Source: CAZLMW01 sp964560875 (GTDB lineage Bacteria; Myxococcota_A; UBA9042). Taken from it: 64,000 nucleotides of DNA. The stretch spans positions 10,324 through 74,323 of the forward strand of contig CAZLMW010000028.1 of the NCBI GenBank assembly GCA_964560875.1, read 5' to 3'. The translations under genes and the position numbers were made by a program. Below the pieces are notes generated by a model that did no database searches, had not been told where the DNA came from, and saw only the letters and a list, made by a program, of their open reading frames with translations. This document shows positions 37,201 to 43,753 of the stretch, one piece after another. Numbering within the stretch: the first letter of the stretch is position 1; each line of letters begins with the position of its first letter.

Positions 37201-38974
37201 CGGCAAGCCACGGACCTGCAACGACAACGAGCCGTGCACCAACGACACGTGCGACGAGAAGATCAACAAGTGCGTCTACGCGAAGAAGCCCGGCTGTGGC
37301 GGCTTCTGCAAGAAGGACGGCGACTGCAAGGAAGACAGCAACCCGTGCACGGCCGCGTACTGCAACACCACCACCCAGGCGTGCTCGTTCAAGAACAAGG
37401 GCGGCTCATGCAACGACGGCAACCCGTGCACGTTCGCGGACAAGTGCGGCGGCGGCAAATGCGGCGGTACGACCAAGAATTGCTGGGACGGCAACGCCTG
37501 CACGGTCGACAGCTGCAACACAAAGGACGGCAAGTGCCAATACAAGTCGGCGCCCGACGGCACTTACTGCAGCGACGGCACGTCATGCACGACCACCGAC
37601 CGCTGCACCAAGGGCAAATGCGTCGGCAAGCAGCGCAACTGCAACGACAACAACGTGTGCACCACCGAGGCGTGCAACAAGTCGACCGGCCTGTGCCAGT
37701 ACAGCCCCGCCAAGACCGGCACCAAGTGCAAGGACAACAACAACTGCACGGTCAACGAGAGCTGCAACAACGGCACATGCAGCGTCAGTCAGCCCAAGAA
37801 CTGCGACGACAAGAACGCCTGCACCGCCGACACCTGCCTGAACAACGGTAACTGCCGCCACACCAAGATCTTCGGCTGCGGCGGAAACTGCAAGACCGAT
37901 AGCCACTGCAAGCAGGACAACAACAAGTGCACGGCGAACACCTGTGACACCAAGGCCGGCAAGTGCGTCAACAAGCACGTCAACAACCCGTGCAGCGACA
38001 ACAAGAACTGCACGGTCAACGACAAGTGCGACGCCGGCGTCTGCAAGGGCACCAACAAGAACTGCGCCGACGGCAACGGCTGCACCAACGACTACTGCCA
38101 GGGCTCGACCGGCAACTGCATCCACGCCAACCGCGCCAACGGAGCCGGATGCAACGACGGCAACCCGTGCACGTACACCGACCAGTGCAACAACGGAAAG
38201 TGCGGCGGCACCAACAAGAACTGCGACGACAAGAACAGCTGCACGCTCGACACCTGCGACGGCAAAACCGGCCAGTGCAAGCACACCACGATCTTCGGCT
38301 GCGGCGGCAACTGCTCCAAGGACAGCCACTGCAAGCAGGACAACAACGTCTGCCGGCGCAACGTGTGCGACCTCAAGTTCAAGAAATGCGTGGTCAAGAA
38401 CCAGAACGCGGCGTGCGGCGACGGCAACCCCTGCACCGTGAAAGACCGCTGCGAAGACGGCGTTTGCAAGTCGGGCCCGATCCGCACCTGCAACGACGCC
38501 AACGCGTGCACCAACGACTACTGCGACCCCAAGGACGGTCAGTGCAAGGCCACGGCAATCAAGGGCTGCACCTCCTGCAAGAACAACCTGCAGTGCAACG
38601 ACAACAAGCCCTGCACCGCCGACTCCTGCAAAGCCGGCAAGTGCGAGAACAAGGCGATCGCCGGCTGCAAGCTCTGCACCACGTTCAAGGACTGCAACGA
38701 CGGCACCATCTGCACCACCGACAGCTGCATTGGCGGCAAATGCACCAACATCCAGATCCCCGGCTGCAAAGGCTGCAAGAAAGCCAGCGACTGCAACGAT
38801 AAGAACCCGTGCACCACCGACGTCTGCCAGAGCGCCGGGTTCTGCACGAGCCTGCCGATCCCGCAATGCGTGCCATGCCTGCAAAACAAGGACTGCAACG
38901 ACGGCGACAAGTGCACGACGGACACCTGCAAGGGCAACAAGTGCACGTTCGCGCCGATCAGCGGCTGCAAGTAG
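31244..38974 (+). CDS. Giant cysteine-rich repeat lipoprotein (2576 aa)
   Basis: Start at ATG 31244, preceded by a purine-rich GTGGGGGAA and followed by a signal ending in lipobox VAAGC; the frame is open further upstream but lacks a signal there. Residues about 20-125 form a stalk rich in Ser, Gly, Asp and Val. The N-terminal module (CNPCSSSLQC, YYCGLDC, DCAPGYKC, then CNGVDDDCDGDVDE) matches that of the divergent 1013-aa paralog. The remainder is tandem units CxDxNxCTxDxCDxxTGxC. These are organised into super-repeats each opened by an 'IPGCGxxCKTDKDCKQDGN'-type unit, 12 in all, most spaced 582-603 bp. Near the C-terminus they give way to simple units of about 99 bp. Probably a long, rigid, disulfide-rich and perhaps cation-binding surface fibre; no catalytic domain is seen. 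Confidence 0.9.
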   Translation: MVTRTWSGLVVAIALCSVLVAAGCGSDDKGLEGPTLKTDTNGDTGTVDTGVVDSGSSSGAVDTGSSSGATDAGGSSSGVTDVGSSSSSGADVPVVEPDADSPVDVSAEDAAPVEPDADSPVDAASPDVVPPTSTVCNPCSSSLQCTGGACADHGAAGYYCGLDCKADADCAPGYKCHTLDTAEGLQAQQCAPIGSGTTPGACDCSDAAIAAKLKTSCFATAKDGSGNTIGTCKGERVCDVGGLGACSANKPELETCNGVDDDCDGDVDEKTCDDNNFCTVDACDAGVCKYTAIPGCGSACTKNDECKDDGNACTTEFCDAATAKCASKFASGACDDGDACTKGDTCKDGKCAAGKAVACDDGNVCTTDSCDAASGLCAYKPAQDGTACNDDDKCTTKSACKGGKCADGVAKNCDDGKPCTADSCDSATGKCASKAIPGCGGCCKTKFDCDDKNACTAETCEPGKGGGFGGACNQCKSTPKVGPCSDGDACTVADTCQTGKCVGGGAKDCDDGNACTADSCKAGKCAHVATSKTACDDGDACTSGDACNSGKCTSGKAKKCDDKDPCTIDSCDAATGDCKNAPGKDGAGCDDGNACTAKDSCKAGKCPPGAAKSCDDKNACTVDSCDAASGKCSSLAIPGCGASCKADKDCKDDGNPCTQAICDKATGKCTAQLVTGGCDDGEACTTPDTCANGTCAGAAKDCDDNNPCTTDACDKKNGNCVHQADAKAGPCNDGNPCTVGDACSSGVCKAGKGKDCSDANPCTTDACDKTSGLCASKANTAPCSDGDACTAGDTCSGGKCGAGQAKSCDDNKACTADACNPKTGACSNAPIPGCGSQCKTDKDCKDTGSFCTTAICAIGANGAGKCVVKDTNHACNDGDPCTGPDVCKGGKCAPGAAKKCDDSNPCTVDACDKATGKCLAKPAADGSACSDNDPCTLKDKCATGKCAGAKQDCSDNNACTVDSCHPATGQCNNVAAKDGAGCDDGAKCTDNDACKGGKCGGAAKNCDDKLACTADACDPKSGACTHKPIVGCGGICKTDKDCTQDANPCTANVCAAGSNGGGGKCSVKDANGTCSDGKSCTENDACKAGKCVGSPIVCNDGNSCTSDSCDAASGKCVSKPVANGAKCSDGNACTAPDACKGGACAPGGAKKCDDGNACTADSCDPKTGLCGQKALKDGAACNDGKPCTVNDACKAGKCASGTPKNCDDGKACTADACDAKSGTCSNTPIPGCGGNCKTDKDCKQDGNVCTAAFCALSSGGGKCSSKPQPGNCNDNDGCTEKDTCNAGQCQGSAKSCDDNNPCTVDSCSAGKCAYKAGPTGTKCTDGKPCTVGDACKAGKCVGGAPKVCVSGNVCVAAACNAKTGDCAFSNKKNGTACSDKNACTVSDLCVSGKCRAGKPKSCNDNNACTADSCDIKTGKCANTKIPGCGGFCLKNSHCPQDGNPCTQAFCNTKTSKCAVNFTSNTCSDKNGCTIGDKCTSGKCAGVPKACNDNNACTTDSCRGTSGQCRHVAVSGNVACTDNNKCTSGDVCKSGKCTPTSTKNCNDNNSCTNDVCQKGSGKCVHVPRGNNTICNDGDACTVTDRCSNGSCKPGAAKVCNDKNNCTADKCDAKTGACSFAVIIGCGGNCKVDNDCKQDGNPCTVSRCTTGKCALVNVKSGTACNDGKPCTVSDACNGAQCLGKAKDCNDKNVCTADSCNATTGTCEHKALSNTTVCSDGNACTTGDRCNAGKCAGGKKKVCTDNNPCTTETCNAKTGNCDIKTAPAGTSCSDGNACTLNDKCNNKRQCIKGPKKNCSDKNICTGDTCDVKTGKCAHTPIPGCGGNCQTHTDCKQDGNPCTTAYCHGGSKKCRVAYNGGGCNDNDPCTVTDRCSGGKCAGVPKNCTSNNPCRVGTCNKSNGACTQKNVSNGTGCNDNNACTTGEVCSGGICRFGKNKNCSDGNPCTTDFCSKNLGGKCQHANLSNGSSCSDGLYCSVADYCIAGACKTGKPRTCNDNEPCTNDTCDEKINKCVYAKKPGCGGFCKKDGDCKEDSNPCTAAYCNTTTQACSFKNKGGSCNDGNPCTFADKCGGGKCGGTTKNCWDGNACTVDSCNTKDGKCQYKSAPDGTYCSDGTSCTTTDRCTKGKCVGKQRNCNDNNVCTTEACNKSTGLCQYSPAKTGTKCKDNNNCTVNESCNNGTCSVSQPKNCDDKNACTADTCLNNGNCRHTKIFGCGGNCKTDSHCKQDNNKCTANTCDTKAGKCVNKHVNNPCSDNKNCTVNDKCDAGVCKGTNKNCADGNGCTNDYCQGSTGNCIHANRANGAGCNDGNPCTYTDQCNNGKCGGTNKNCDDKNSCTLDTCDGKTGQCKHTTIFGCGGNCSKDSHCKQDNNVCRRNVCDLKFKKCVVKNQNAACGDGNPCTVKDRCEDGVCKSGPIRTCNDANACTNDYCDPKDGQCKATAIKGCTSCKNNLQCNDNKPCTADSCKAGKCENKAIAGCKLCTTFKDCNDGTICTTDSCIGGKCTNIQIPGCKGCKKASDCNDKNPCTTDVCQSAGFCTSLPIPQCVPCLQNKDCNDGDKCTTDTCKGNKCTFAPISGCK
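32126..38299 (+). repeat. Coding super-repeat, period about 590 bp
   Basis: The Gly codon of the recurrent Gly-Cys-Gly start unit falls at 32126, 32555, 33158, 33740, 34334, 34934, 35522, 36110, 36701, 37292, 37874 and 38297. Spacings are 429, then nine of 582-603, one 582 and a last of 423, all multiples of three. Each period of about 195 aa holds several shorter CTxDxC units. Later units at about 38564, 38663, 38762, 38864 and 38962 are only about 99 bp apart. Confidence 0.85.
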
Positions 38975-38995
38975 CGAGCCGACACACACCCCGGC

Positions 38996-39874
38996 ATGGA
39001 CGAGCGCATCCCGCGCCGGCTGGACAAGTTCCTCGCTGACTCCCGCATCGGCTCGCGAGTGCATATCGAGTCGCTCGCCGCGTGCGACGCCATCGCGTTC
39101 AACGGACAGCCCGAATCCGACCTCCGGCGCCTGGTCGATCCCACCTCCGACGTCATCGAAGTCGACGGTCAGCCAGCACAGCTGTCACCGCCGCGCATCC
39201 ACGCCCTGCTGCACAAGCCCGCCGGTGTCGTCACCACGATGGCCGACCCGCAAGGCCGCCCCTGCATCGCCGACCTGGTCCCCGCCGACTGGTTGGGACG
39301 CGTCGGCGTGGTCGGGCGGCTCGACAAACCGACAACGGGCGCCCTGTTGATCACCGACGACGGCGACCTCAGCCACCTGCTCACCGATCCCGCATTCCAC
39401 GTCTGGAAACGCTACGTGTTGACGTTGGTCGGCGACATTGAAGCCGCAGATCCCCGCCTCGAACAACTCCGCGCTGGGGTGATGCTTGGCGACACGCTGA
39501 CCGCTCCGGCTCGCTGCGGCCTGGTCCCGGATTCGGGGCGCGATGGAAAGGGTGGCAAACGACTGACCGACGCCTGGATCGAGGTGCGCGAGGGACGCTT
39601 TCGGCAGGTTCGTCGCATGGCCAACACGGTCGGGTTTCGCGTCGCGCGACTGCATCGGGTCGCGATCGGACCGCTGCTCCTCGGTGACCTCGAACAAGGT
39701 CGGTGGCGGGCCCTGCAATCGGCGGAAGTCGACGGGCTCTATGAAGCCGCCGGTGGCCGGGATGCACCCACTCGAGGTGCACGCAAAGCCCTGATCCGAC
39801 GCCTGGAAGCCGGCGAGCTCTCCGTACCCGACGTCGACCGTGTCAGGCGCTACCTGCGTGAGTTCGAAACCTGA
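38996..39874 (+). CDS. RsuA/RluB/RluF-family pseudouridine synthase
   Basis: 292 aa, ATG 21 bases after the giant lipoprotein stop. An N-terminal S4-like RNA-binding segment (RRLDKFLADSRIGSRVHIE) precedes the catalytic domain. The hallmark GRLDKPTTGALLITDDGDL carries the catalytic Asp in GRLD. HALLHKPAGVVTT and GRFRQVRRMANTVGFRVARLHRVAIGPL are also family sequences. It isomerises uridine to pseudouridine in rRNA or tRNA. Which site (RsuA 16S, RluB/E/F 23S) cannot be told by eye. Nothing in the neighbourhood is functionally related. Confidence 0.9.
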   Translation: MDERIPRRLDKFLADSRIGSRVHIESLAACDAIAFNGQPESDLRRLVDPTSDVIEVDGQPAQLSPPRIHALLHKPAGVVTTMADPQGRPCIADLVPADWLGRVGVVGRLDKPTTGALLITDDGDLSHLLTDPAFHVWKRYVLTLVGDIEAADPRLEQLRAGVMLGDTLTAPARCGLVPDSGRDGKGGKRLTDAWIEVREGRFRQVRRMANTVGFRVARLHRVAIGPLLLGDLEQGRWRALQSAEVDGLYEAAGGRDAPTRGARKALIRRLEAGELSVPDVDRVRRYLREFET

Positions 39875-39880
39875 TCGGTG

Positions 39881-40120
39881 TCAATTCAGCAAGACGCCGA
39901 GCTCCAGCCACCCATAGCCGCCCTCGCGCACCGGCAACCCCGTGACGAAGCCAGCGGCCTTGTAGCCCATCACCAGCCCGACCGAAACACGCGCCCCTTG
40001 CCATCGCGGACGCGCCTCGGCCGCCCACCCCAGGTCGTTTGCAGGGGGCTCCGGGACCGGCCCGCCGAGCTGTCCGATACCGATCGAAGGCGTCAACTCC
40101 AGGGGCGGCGATCCATGTCG
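39881..40120 (-). pseudogene. Displaced C-terminal part of the upstream TerC/HExxH gene
   Basis: Shifting frame after the codons for SNTDMD at about 40107-40116 gives continuous protein-like sequence: PPLELTPSIGIGQLGG, then NDLGWAAEARPRWQGARVSV and GYGWLELGVLLN, ending at TGA 39881. It looks like the final strands of a beta-rich domain. It has no start of its own and is best read as the tail of the frameshifted gene. It converges on the pseudouridine synthase with 6 bases between stops. Confidence 0.5.
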
Positions 40121-40974
40121 GTGTTGGACAGGAACGTGCGCCGCATCGCATCGAGCGCACACCACAGGTACATCAGGCCCTCGCCCCGCTCCATCGCGCC
40201 GCGTCGCATCACGTCCAGCGCGATCTGTTCTTGCTCCACCTCCTGCGATTCGAGCCCGCCCATGCCAAGCAAGATGCGCCGATCGGGCGTCATGGCGTCG
40301 TGGCCGTCCCAAGACGTCCAGTTGCGGCCGAGTCCTTCGCCGAAGACAAAGCTCCACGGCGGCGGTGGCGCGAGGTCATAGCGCGGGTTGGCGGCGGCCT
40401 CTCGCGCCCGGTAGCCATGGCCGAAGATCTCGTGGTTGTAGATAACGAGCATCGACGTGACCGGCGCGTCGACCAGGAAGAAACGCGCCACGCGGCCGGC
40501 GCCCAACAACCATCCTGGCACGCCTTTCGTGGTGCTTCCGTCGACCTTTGCCAGCAGCTCATCTTCCGCCGTGATGAACGCGCGGCCCGCGGTCGTGAAG
40601 GTCCGCGACCAGGGCCGCATCCCAAACGACACGTCGTGGATCGCGAGCATGTGCGTGATCTCCTTGAACGCCGTGTAGATGATGAAGAGGCCGCCCACCA
40701 ACACGATGATGCTGTGCACGTTGAAGTCGCCGTAGATGGCCGGCTGCCAGTCGATCTTCGCCAACGGCGCCTGGAACAGGTCGATGGCCTTGACGACCGC
40801 GAACAGCAGGACGATGCGCAGCGCGATGGCCAGGCCGATGCCCAGCTTGCGGACCATGCTCTGCTTGTCGGCGGGCACCCGCTTGGACTCGATCGAGATG
40901 TAAAGCAGGTTGTCGAAGCCCAGCACGGCTTGCAGAAAAACAAGCATCGCAAGGGTCAGGATATCTTCCATCAT
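40093..40974 (-). pseudogene. TerC-like N-terminus fused to HExxH (metallopeptidase-like) region, frameshifted
   Basis: 293 aa from ATG 40974. Residues 1-110 match the first three membrane helices of TerC-family proteins (MLVFLQAVLGFDNLLYISIE; VHSIIVLVGGLFIIYTAFKE). TerC proteins normally have about seven helices, so the family domain is truncated. From about 113 the sequence is unrelated and includes NHEIFGHGYR (His181, Glu182, His186), a zinc-metalloprotease-type HExxHG, then GGLESQEVEQEQIALDV. The frame ends at RRPWS, but a +1-type shift continues protein-like sequence to 39881. It may be a real fusion with a recent frameshift, a deletion-born hybrid, or an assembly join. Function as annotated is doubtful. 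Confidence 0.6.
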
Positions 40975-41016
40975 TGTCCTTTTTCGGGGCAGCAGCCGGC
41001 GAAACGGGATCGGGGA

Positions 41017-41913
41017 TCAGTGCGCTTCGTCGCTTGGGCTGTATGGCGGGTCGCCGGGCGAACGGTAGCGGTCCAAGGGACTGCGCTGGGCGTCGCTGCC
41101 GAAATACCAGCCGCTGGCGCTGAGCTCGCCGAAGAGCAAATGCGTCGTCGACCGGGTGCCGTGTGTAGGCTGTTTCATGCCCATATCGGCGGGGCTGATC
41201 CCCTGCGATGTGGCGTAGGGTCGGGTCATGTCGGTTTCGATAAAGCCGGGCGTGCAGGCGTTGACCGTCCGGCCCGCCAGCGACCGTCCAAGCGCGATGG
41301 TGTAGGTGTTCAGGCAAGCCTTGGACAGCCCGTACGCGTTGCCGTCACTGAGCCCGGCGCTCGCGAAATCTCCGCCCGAGTTGGCGATGGCGATGCACTC
41401 GTCCATGAGCCCGGCAACGTCGTCCCAGCTTACGTCCGCGCGGGTCATCTGCTGTTGGCGACGCGCGCTGCAGCGACTGACGAAGTTGGGGCCCGAAGCC
41501 GACGAGACGTTGACGATGCGTCCATCCGCGGCGAGCAAAGGCACAAACGCGTCGACCATGCGCTTGGGGCCTCGCGTGTTGACGTTGAGCACCCGCGCGA
41601 GGTCGTCGGACTGGCCGATCCCGGCGTTGTTGACCAGGCCATAAAGCCGCGCGTCGCCCAATGCTGCACCGACCACGAGCGCCGCCGAGCTCACCGATTC
41701 GTCGCTGCCGACGTCGAGCTCGACCACCGTGACGCGGTCCGCCCAGCCCGGCTGCCTATCGACCAGGCTGGCTTTGGCGGCCTCTCCCCGCCCGCGGTCG
41801 CGGGAGCCAAGAAAGACGTGAGTGTCGTCGGCGTAACCCAGGATGGCGGCGACAGACGCGCGACCAATGCCCTTGTTGGCGCCGGTGATGAGGACGTAGC
41901 GGGTGGCGCTCAT
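41017..41913 (-). CDS. Short-chain dehydrogenase/reductase
   Basis: 298 aa from ATG 41913. Classical SDR signatures: cofactor loop ITGANKGIGRAS, VELDVGSDESV, LVNNAGIG, catalytic Ser in IVNVSSASG and YGLSK with Tyr/Lys, then CTPGFIETDMT. The insertion between Ser and Tyr, and the TGANKGIG start, resemble carbonyl-reductase-type SDRs that use NADPH. The substrate is unknown. Divergent from the M14 peptidase gene across 240 bases that hold a hairpin and a purine-rich repeat. Confidence 0.92.
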   Translation of the reverse strand: MSATRYVLITGANKGIGRASVAAILGYADDTHVFLGSRDRGRGEAAKASLVDRQPGWADRVTVVELDVGSDESVSSAALVVGAALGDARLYGLVNNAGIGQSDDLARVLNVNTRGPKRMVDAFVPLLAADGRIVNVSSASGPNFVSRCSARRQQQMTRADVSWDDVAGLMDECIAIANSGGDFASAGLSDGNAYGLSKACLNTYTIALGRSLAGRTVNACTPGFIETDMTRPYATSQGISPADMGMKQPTHGTRSTTHLLFGELSASGWYFGSDAQRSPLDRYRSPGDPPYSPSDEAH

Positions 41914-42065
41914 GCGGCCTCCACAGGTGGTGATTTAGCCAGACCGCACGTGCGGCCGGTGCGCAACGTTGCCTCGCGGGCCGGACCTCGGCAACCACAG
42001 CGTCCACGCCGATCCACCGACCCATCATCTCCACGACGCACCCGACGGCGAAAAAGCGCCAGCTA

Positions 42066-42080
42066 CACGCCAAAGGCGTG
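42066..42080. promoter_or_regulatory. Perfect 6-bp inverted repeat, possible operator
   Basis: CACGCC-AAA-GGCGTG lies between the divergent SDR (start 41913) and M14 peptidase (start 42154) genes. It could be an operator or a leader hairpin. No regulator gene is adjacent, and no family is assigned. Confidence 0.3.
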
Positions 42081-42108
42081 CACCCCATTCCCACCCAGCA
42101 GGCGGGTT

Positions 42109-42129
42109 AGGTAAAAGGAGGGAGGGGTT
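42109..42129 (+). repeat. 21-bp dispersed repeat, copy 1
   Basis: A purine-rich 21-mer containing AAAAGGAGGGAGGGGTT, identical to bases 56820-56840. This copy sits 24 bases upstream of the M14 peptidase start codon. Confidence 0.85.
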
Positions 42130-42153
42130 CCAAGATCGTGGTAGGTAGGCGGT

Positions 42154-43074
42154 ATGTCCGAAACAAACACCTGCCCGATTGGCACGCCCGGTCAGCCATG
42201 GACCGACGACGACCGGCGCGCCTGGTTTTCACAAAGAACCGTCCAACGCAGCTACCGCGCCGAGGTCCTGGCGAAGCTCGAAGGCCTGGATCCATGCCTG
42301 CGGGTCGAGCGCTACGGGGCCCTGCCTCTCGATGCCGACCGCTATCCCCTGTTCGCGATCCGCAACAGCCAAGAGGTCCCCGGAGCCCCGTGGGCGCTCA
42401 TCACCGGCGGGGTCCACGGCTACGAAACCAGCGGCGTGCAAGGCGCGCTCGCGTTCGCGGCGAAGCTGGCTCCTGCCTATACCGACCGCCTCAACCTCAT
42501 CATCGCGCCGTGCGTCAGTCCGTGGGGCTACGAGGTGATCAACCGCTGGAATCCCAACGCCGTCGACCCAAATCGGTCGTTCGTCGCCAACAGCGAATCC
42601 GAGGAGGCCATCGCGTTGACCGCTTACGTGCGCCAGCTCGGCGTGTCGTTTCTGCTCCACATGGATCTGCACGAGACCACCGATAGCGACGAGTCCGAGT
42701 TCCGCCCCGCCCTCGCCGCCCGCGACGGCAAGCGCCACGAGCGCGGCACCATTCCCGACGGGTTCTACACCGTTGGCGACACCGAAAACCCGCAGCCCGA
42801 GTTCCAGGCGGCGATCATCGAAGCGGTGCGGCAGGTGACTCACATCGCGCCTTCCGACGACGACGGCAACCTCATCGGCGCGCCCGCGACCCAGCCTGGG
42901 GTCATCAACTATGAGCTCAAGGCGTGGGGATTGTGTGCTGGTCTGACGGACGCACGCTTCACGACGACGACCGAGGTCTATCCAGACAGTCCGACCGCGA
43001 GTCCGGCGATCTGCAACGCGGCGCAGCTGGCGGCGGTCCGGGCCGGTCTCGATTTCGCGCTGGCCAGCCTGTAG
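42154..43074 (+). CDS. M14-family zinc metallocarboxypeptidase
   Basis: 306 aa from ATG 42154. The zinc and catalytic set is complete: HGYE (His88, Glu91), HMDLHE with a His at 169 or 173, DPNRSF (substrate Arg) and TTTEVYPD with catalytic Glu274. The family removes C-terminal residues or cleaves peptidoglycan-type peptides. No signal peptide is seen, so a cytoplasmic role is likely. A purine-rich repeat lies just upstream and may supply the ribosome binding site region. Confidence 0.88.
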   Translation: MSETNTCPIGTPGQPWTDDDRRAWFSQRTVQRSYRAEVLAKLEGLDPCLRVERYGALPLDADRYPLFAIRNSQEVPGAPWALITGGVHGYETSGVQGALAFAAKLAPAYTDRLNLIIAPCVSPWGYEVINRWNPNAVDPNRSFVANSESEEAIALTAYVRQLGVSFLLHMDLHETTDSDESEFRPALAARDGKRHERGTIPDGFYTVGDTENPQPEFQAAIIEAVRQVTHIAPSDDDGNLIGAPATQPGVINYELKAWGLCAGLTDARFTTTTEVYPDSPTASPAICNAAQLAAVRAGLDFALASL

Positions 43075-43240
43075 CCCCGCAGATCTCCGCCTGGCCCCAC
43101 ATGCATTCACAACCGGCCCGCAATTCGAGGCCAGTTCTGTAGCTCAGTACGGAGTCAAGGCGGTTCTCAGATCGTGGGGTTGTCCCTGTGCGGCCGGCCA
43201 CGCGATCCAGCCGCAAGGCCCAAGGACGGCGAGGAGCTAG

Positions 43241-43259
43241 GGTCGTTCTGTAACGAACC
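43241..43259. promoter_or_regulatory. Imperfect palindrome upstream of the HMA/radical SAM operon
   Basis: GGTCGTTCTGTAACGAACC pairs GGT-CGTT with AACG-AACC around a CTGT loop, with one unpaired base. It ends 23 bases before the HMA gene start. Its position and dyad symmetry fit an operator for a metal-responsive repressor or activator, but no regulator gene is nearby and no consensus was matched. Confidence 0.35.
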
Positions 43260-43282
43260 GCGTCGCCCGAGGACTTTGTGGC

Positions 43283-43753
43283 ATGACGGACTTGCGCGAA
43301 CTGACGGTGCCGCCCACCCCGGAACTCACCCCGCCCGACGTGCGACTGAAGCGCTGGGGACTGGCTACAGCGGCAGTGGTCTTCGCGATGGTCGCAGCGC
43401 TGCTGCTGATTCCGCAGCCTGACCTGAGCATGGTGCCCAACCACGCCACGCACCTGAAGCAAGCGTGCGCACCCAAAGTCGGCGCTACTGCCGAGCGGGC
43501 GCAGGTGTATCGCGCCCGGGTGTCGGTGCAGGGGATCGCGTGTCAGACCTGTGCAGGTGGCTTGCTGCAGGCCTTTGAGCAGGTGCAGGGGGTGTGCGCT
43601 GCGCAGATCCGCGTCGCGACGTCCGACATGCTCGTCGACTATCAGCCGACGGTGATCGACATCGAGCAGGTGATGAACATCGCGACCGCTGCGGGCTTCC
43701 CGGCTCAAGCATGGACGGAAGGCGCGCCCGTCGCGCAGCAGGCGGTTCGATGA
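43283..43753 (+). CDS. Membrane-anchored HMA-domain metal-binding protein
   Basis: 156 aa from ATG 43283. One N-terminal membrane helix (LATAAVVFAMVAALLLIP, about residues 27-44) is followed by a heavy-metal-associated domain with the CxxC metal site GIACQTCAGG (Cys87, Cys90). The fold pattern is that of MerP/CopZ-like chaperones (VQGVCAAQIRVATSDMLVDY). One more cysteine lies at 62. The stop overlaps the start of the radical SAM gene (ATGA), so it is translationally coupled to it and probably supplies or senses the metal(loid) handled by the operon. Confidence 0.88.
   Translation: MTDLRELTVPPTPELTPPDVRLKRWGLATAAVVFAMVAALLLIPQPDLSMVPNHATHLKQACAPKVGATAERAQVYRARVSVQGIACQTCAGGLLQAFEQVQGVCAAQIRVATSDMLVDYQPTVIDIEQVMNIATAAGFPAQAWTEGAPVAQQAVR

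Noticed and set aside
31244..38974. CRISPR array or non-coding tandem repeat
   Set aside because: The repeats are protein-coding, in frame, diverged in DNA and begin with a lipoprotein signal.
43137..43212. tRNA-like D-arm sequence (TGTAGCTCAGTACGGAG)
   Set aside because: There is no matching acceptor stem, anticodon arm or GGTTCGAATCC-type T arm downstream.
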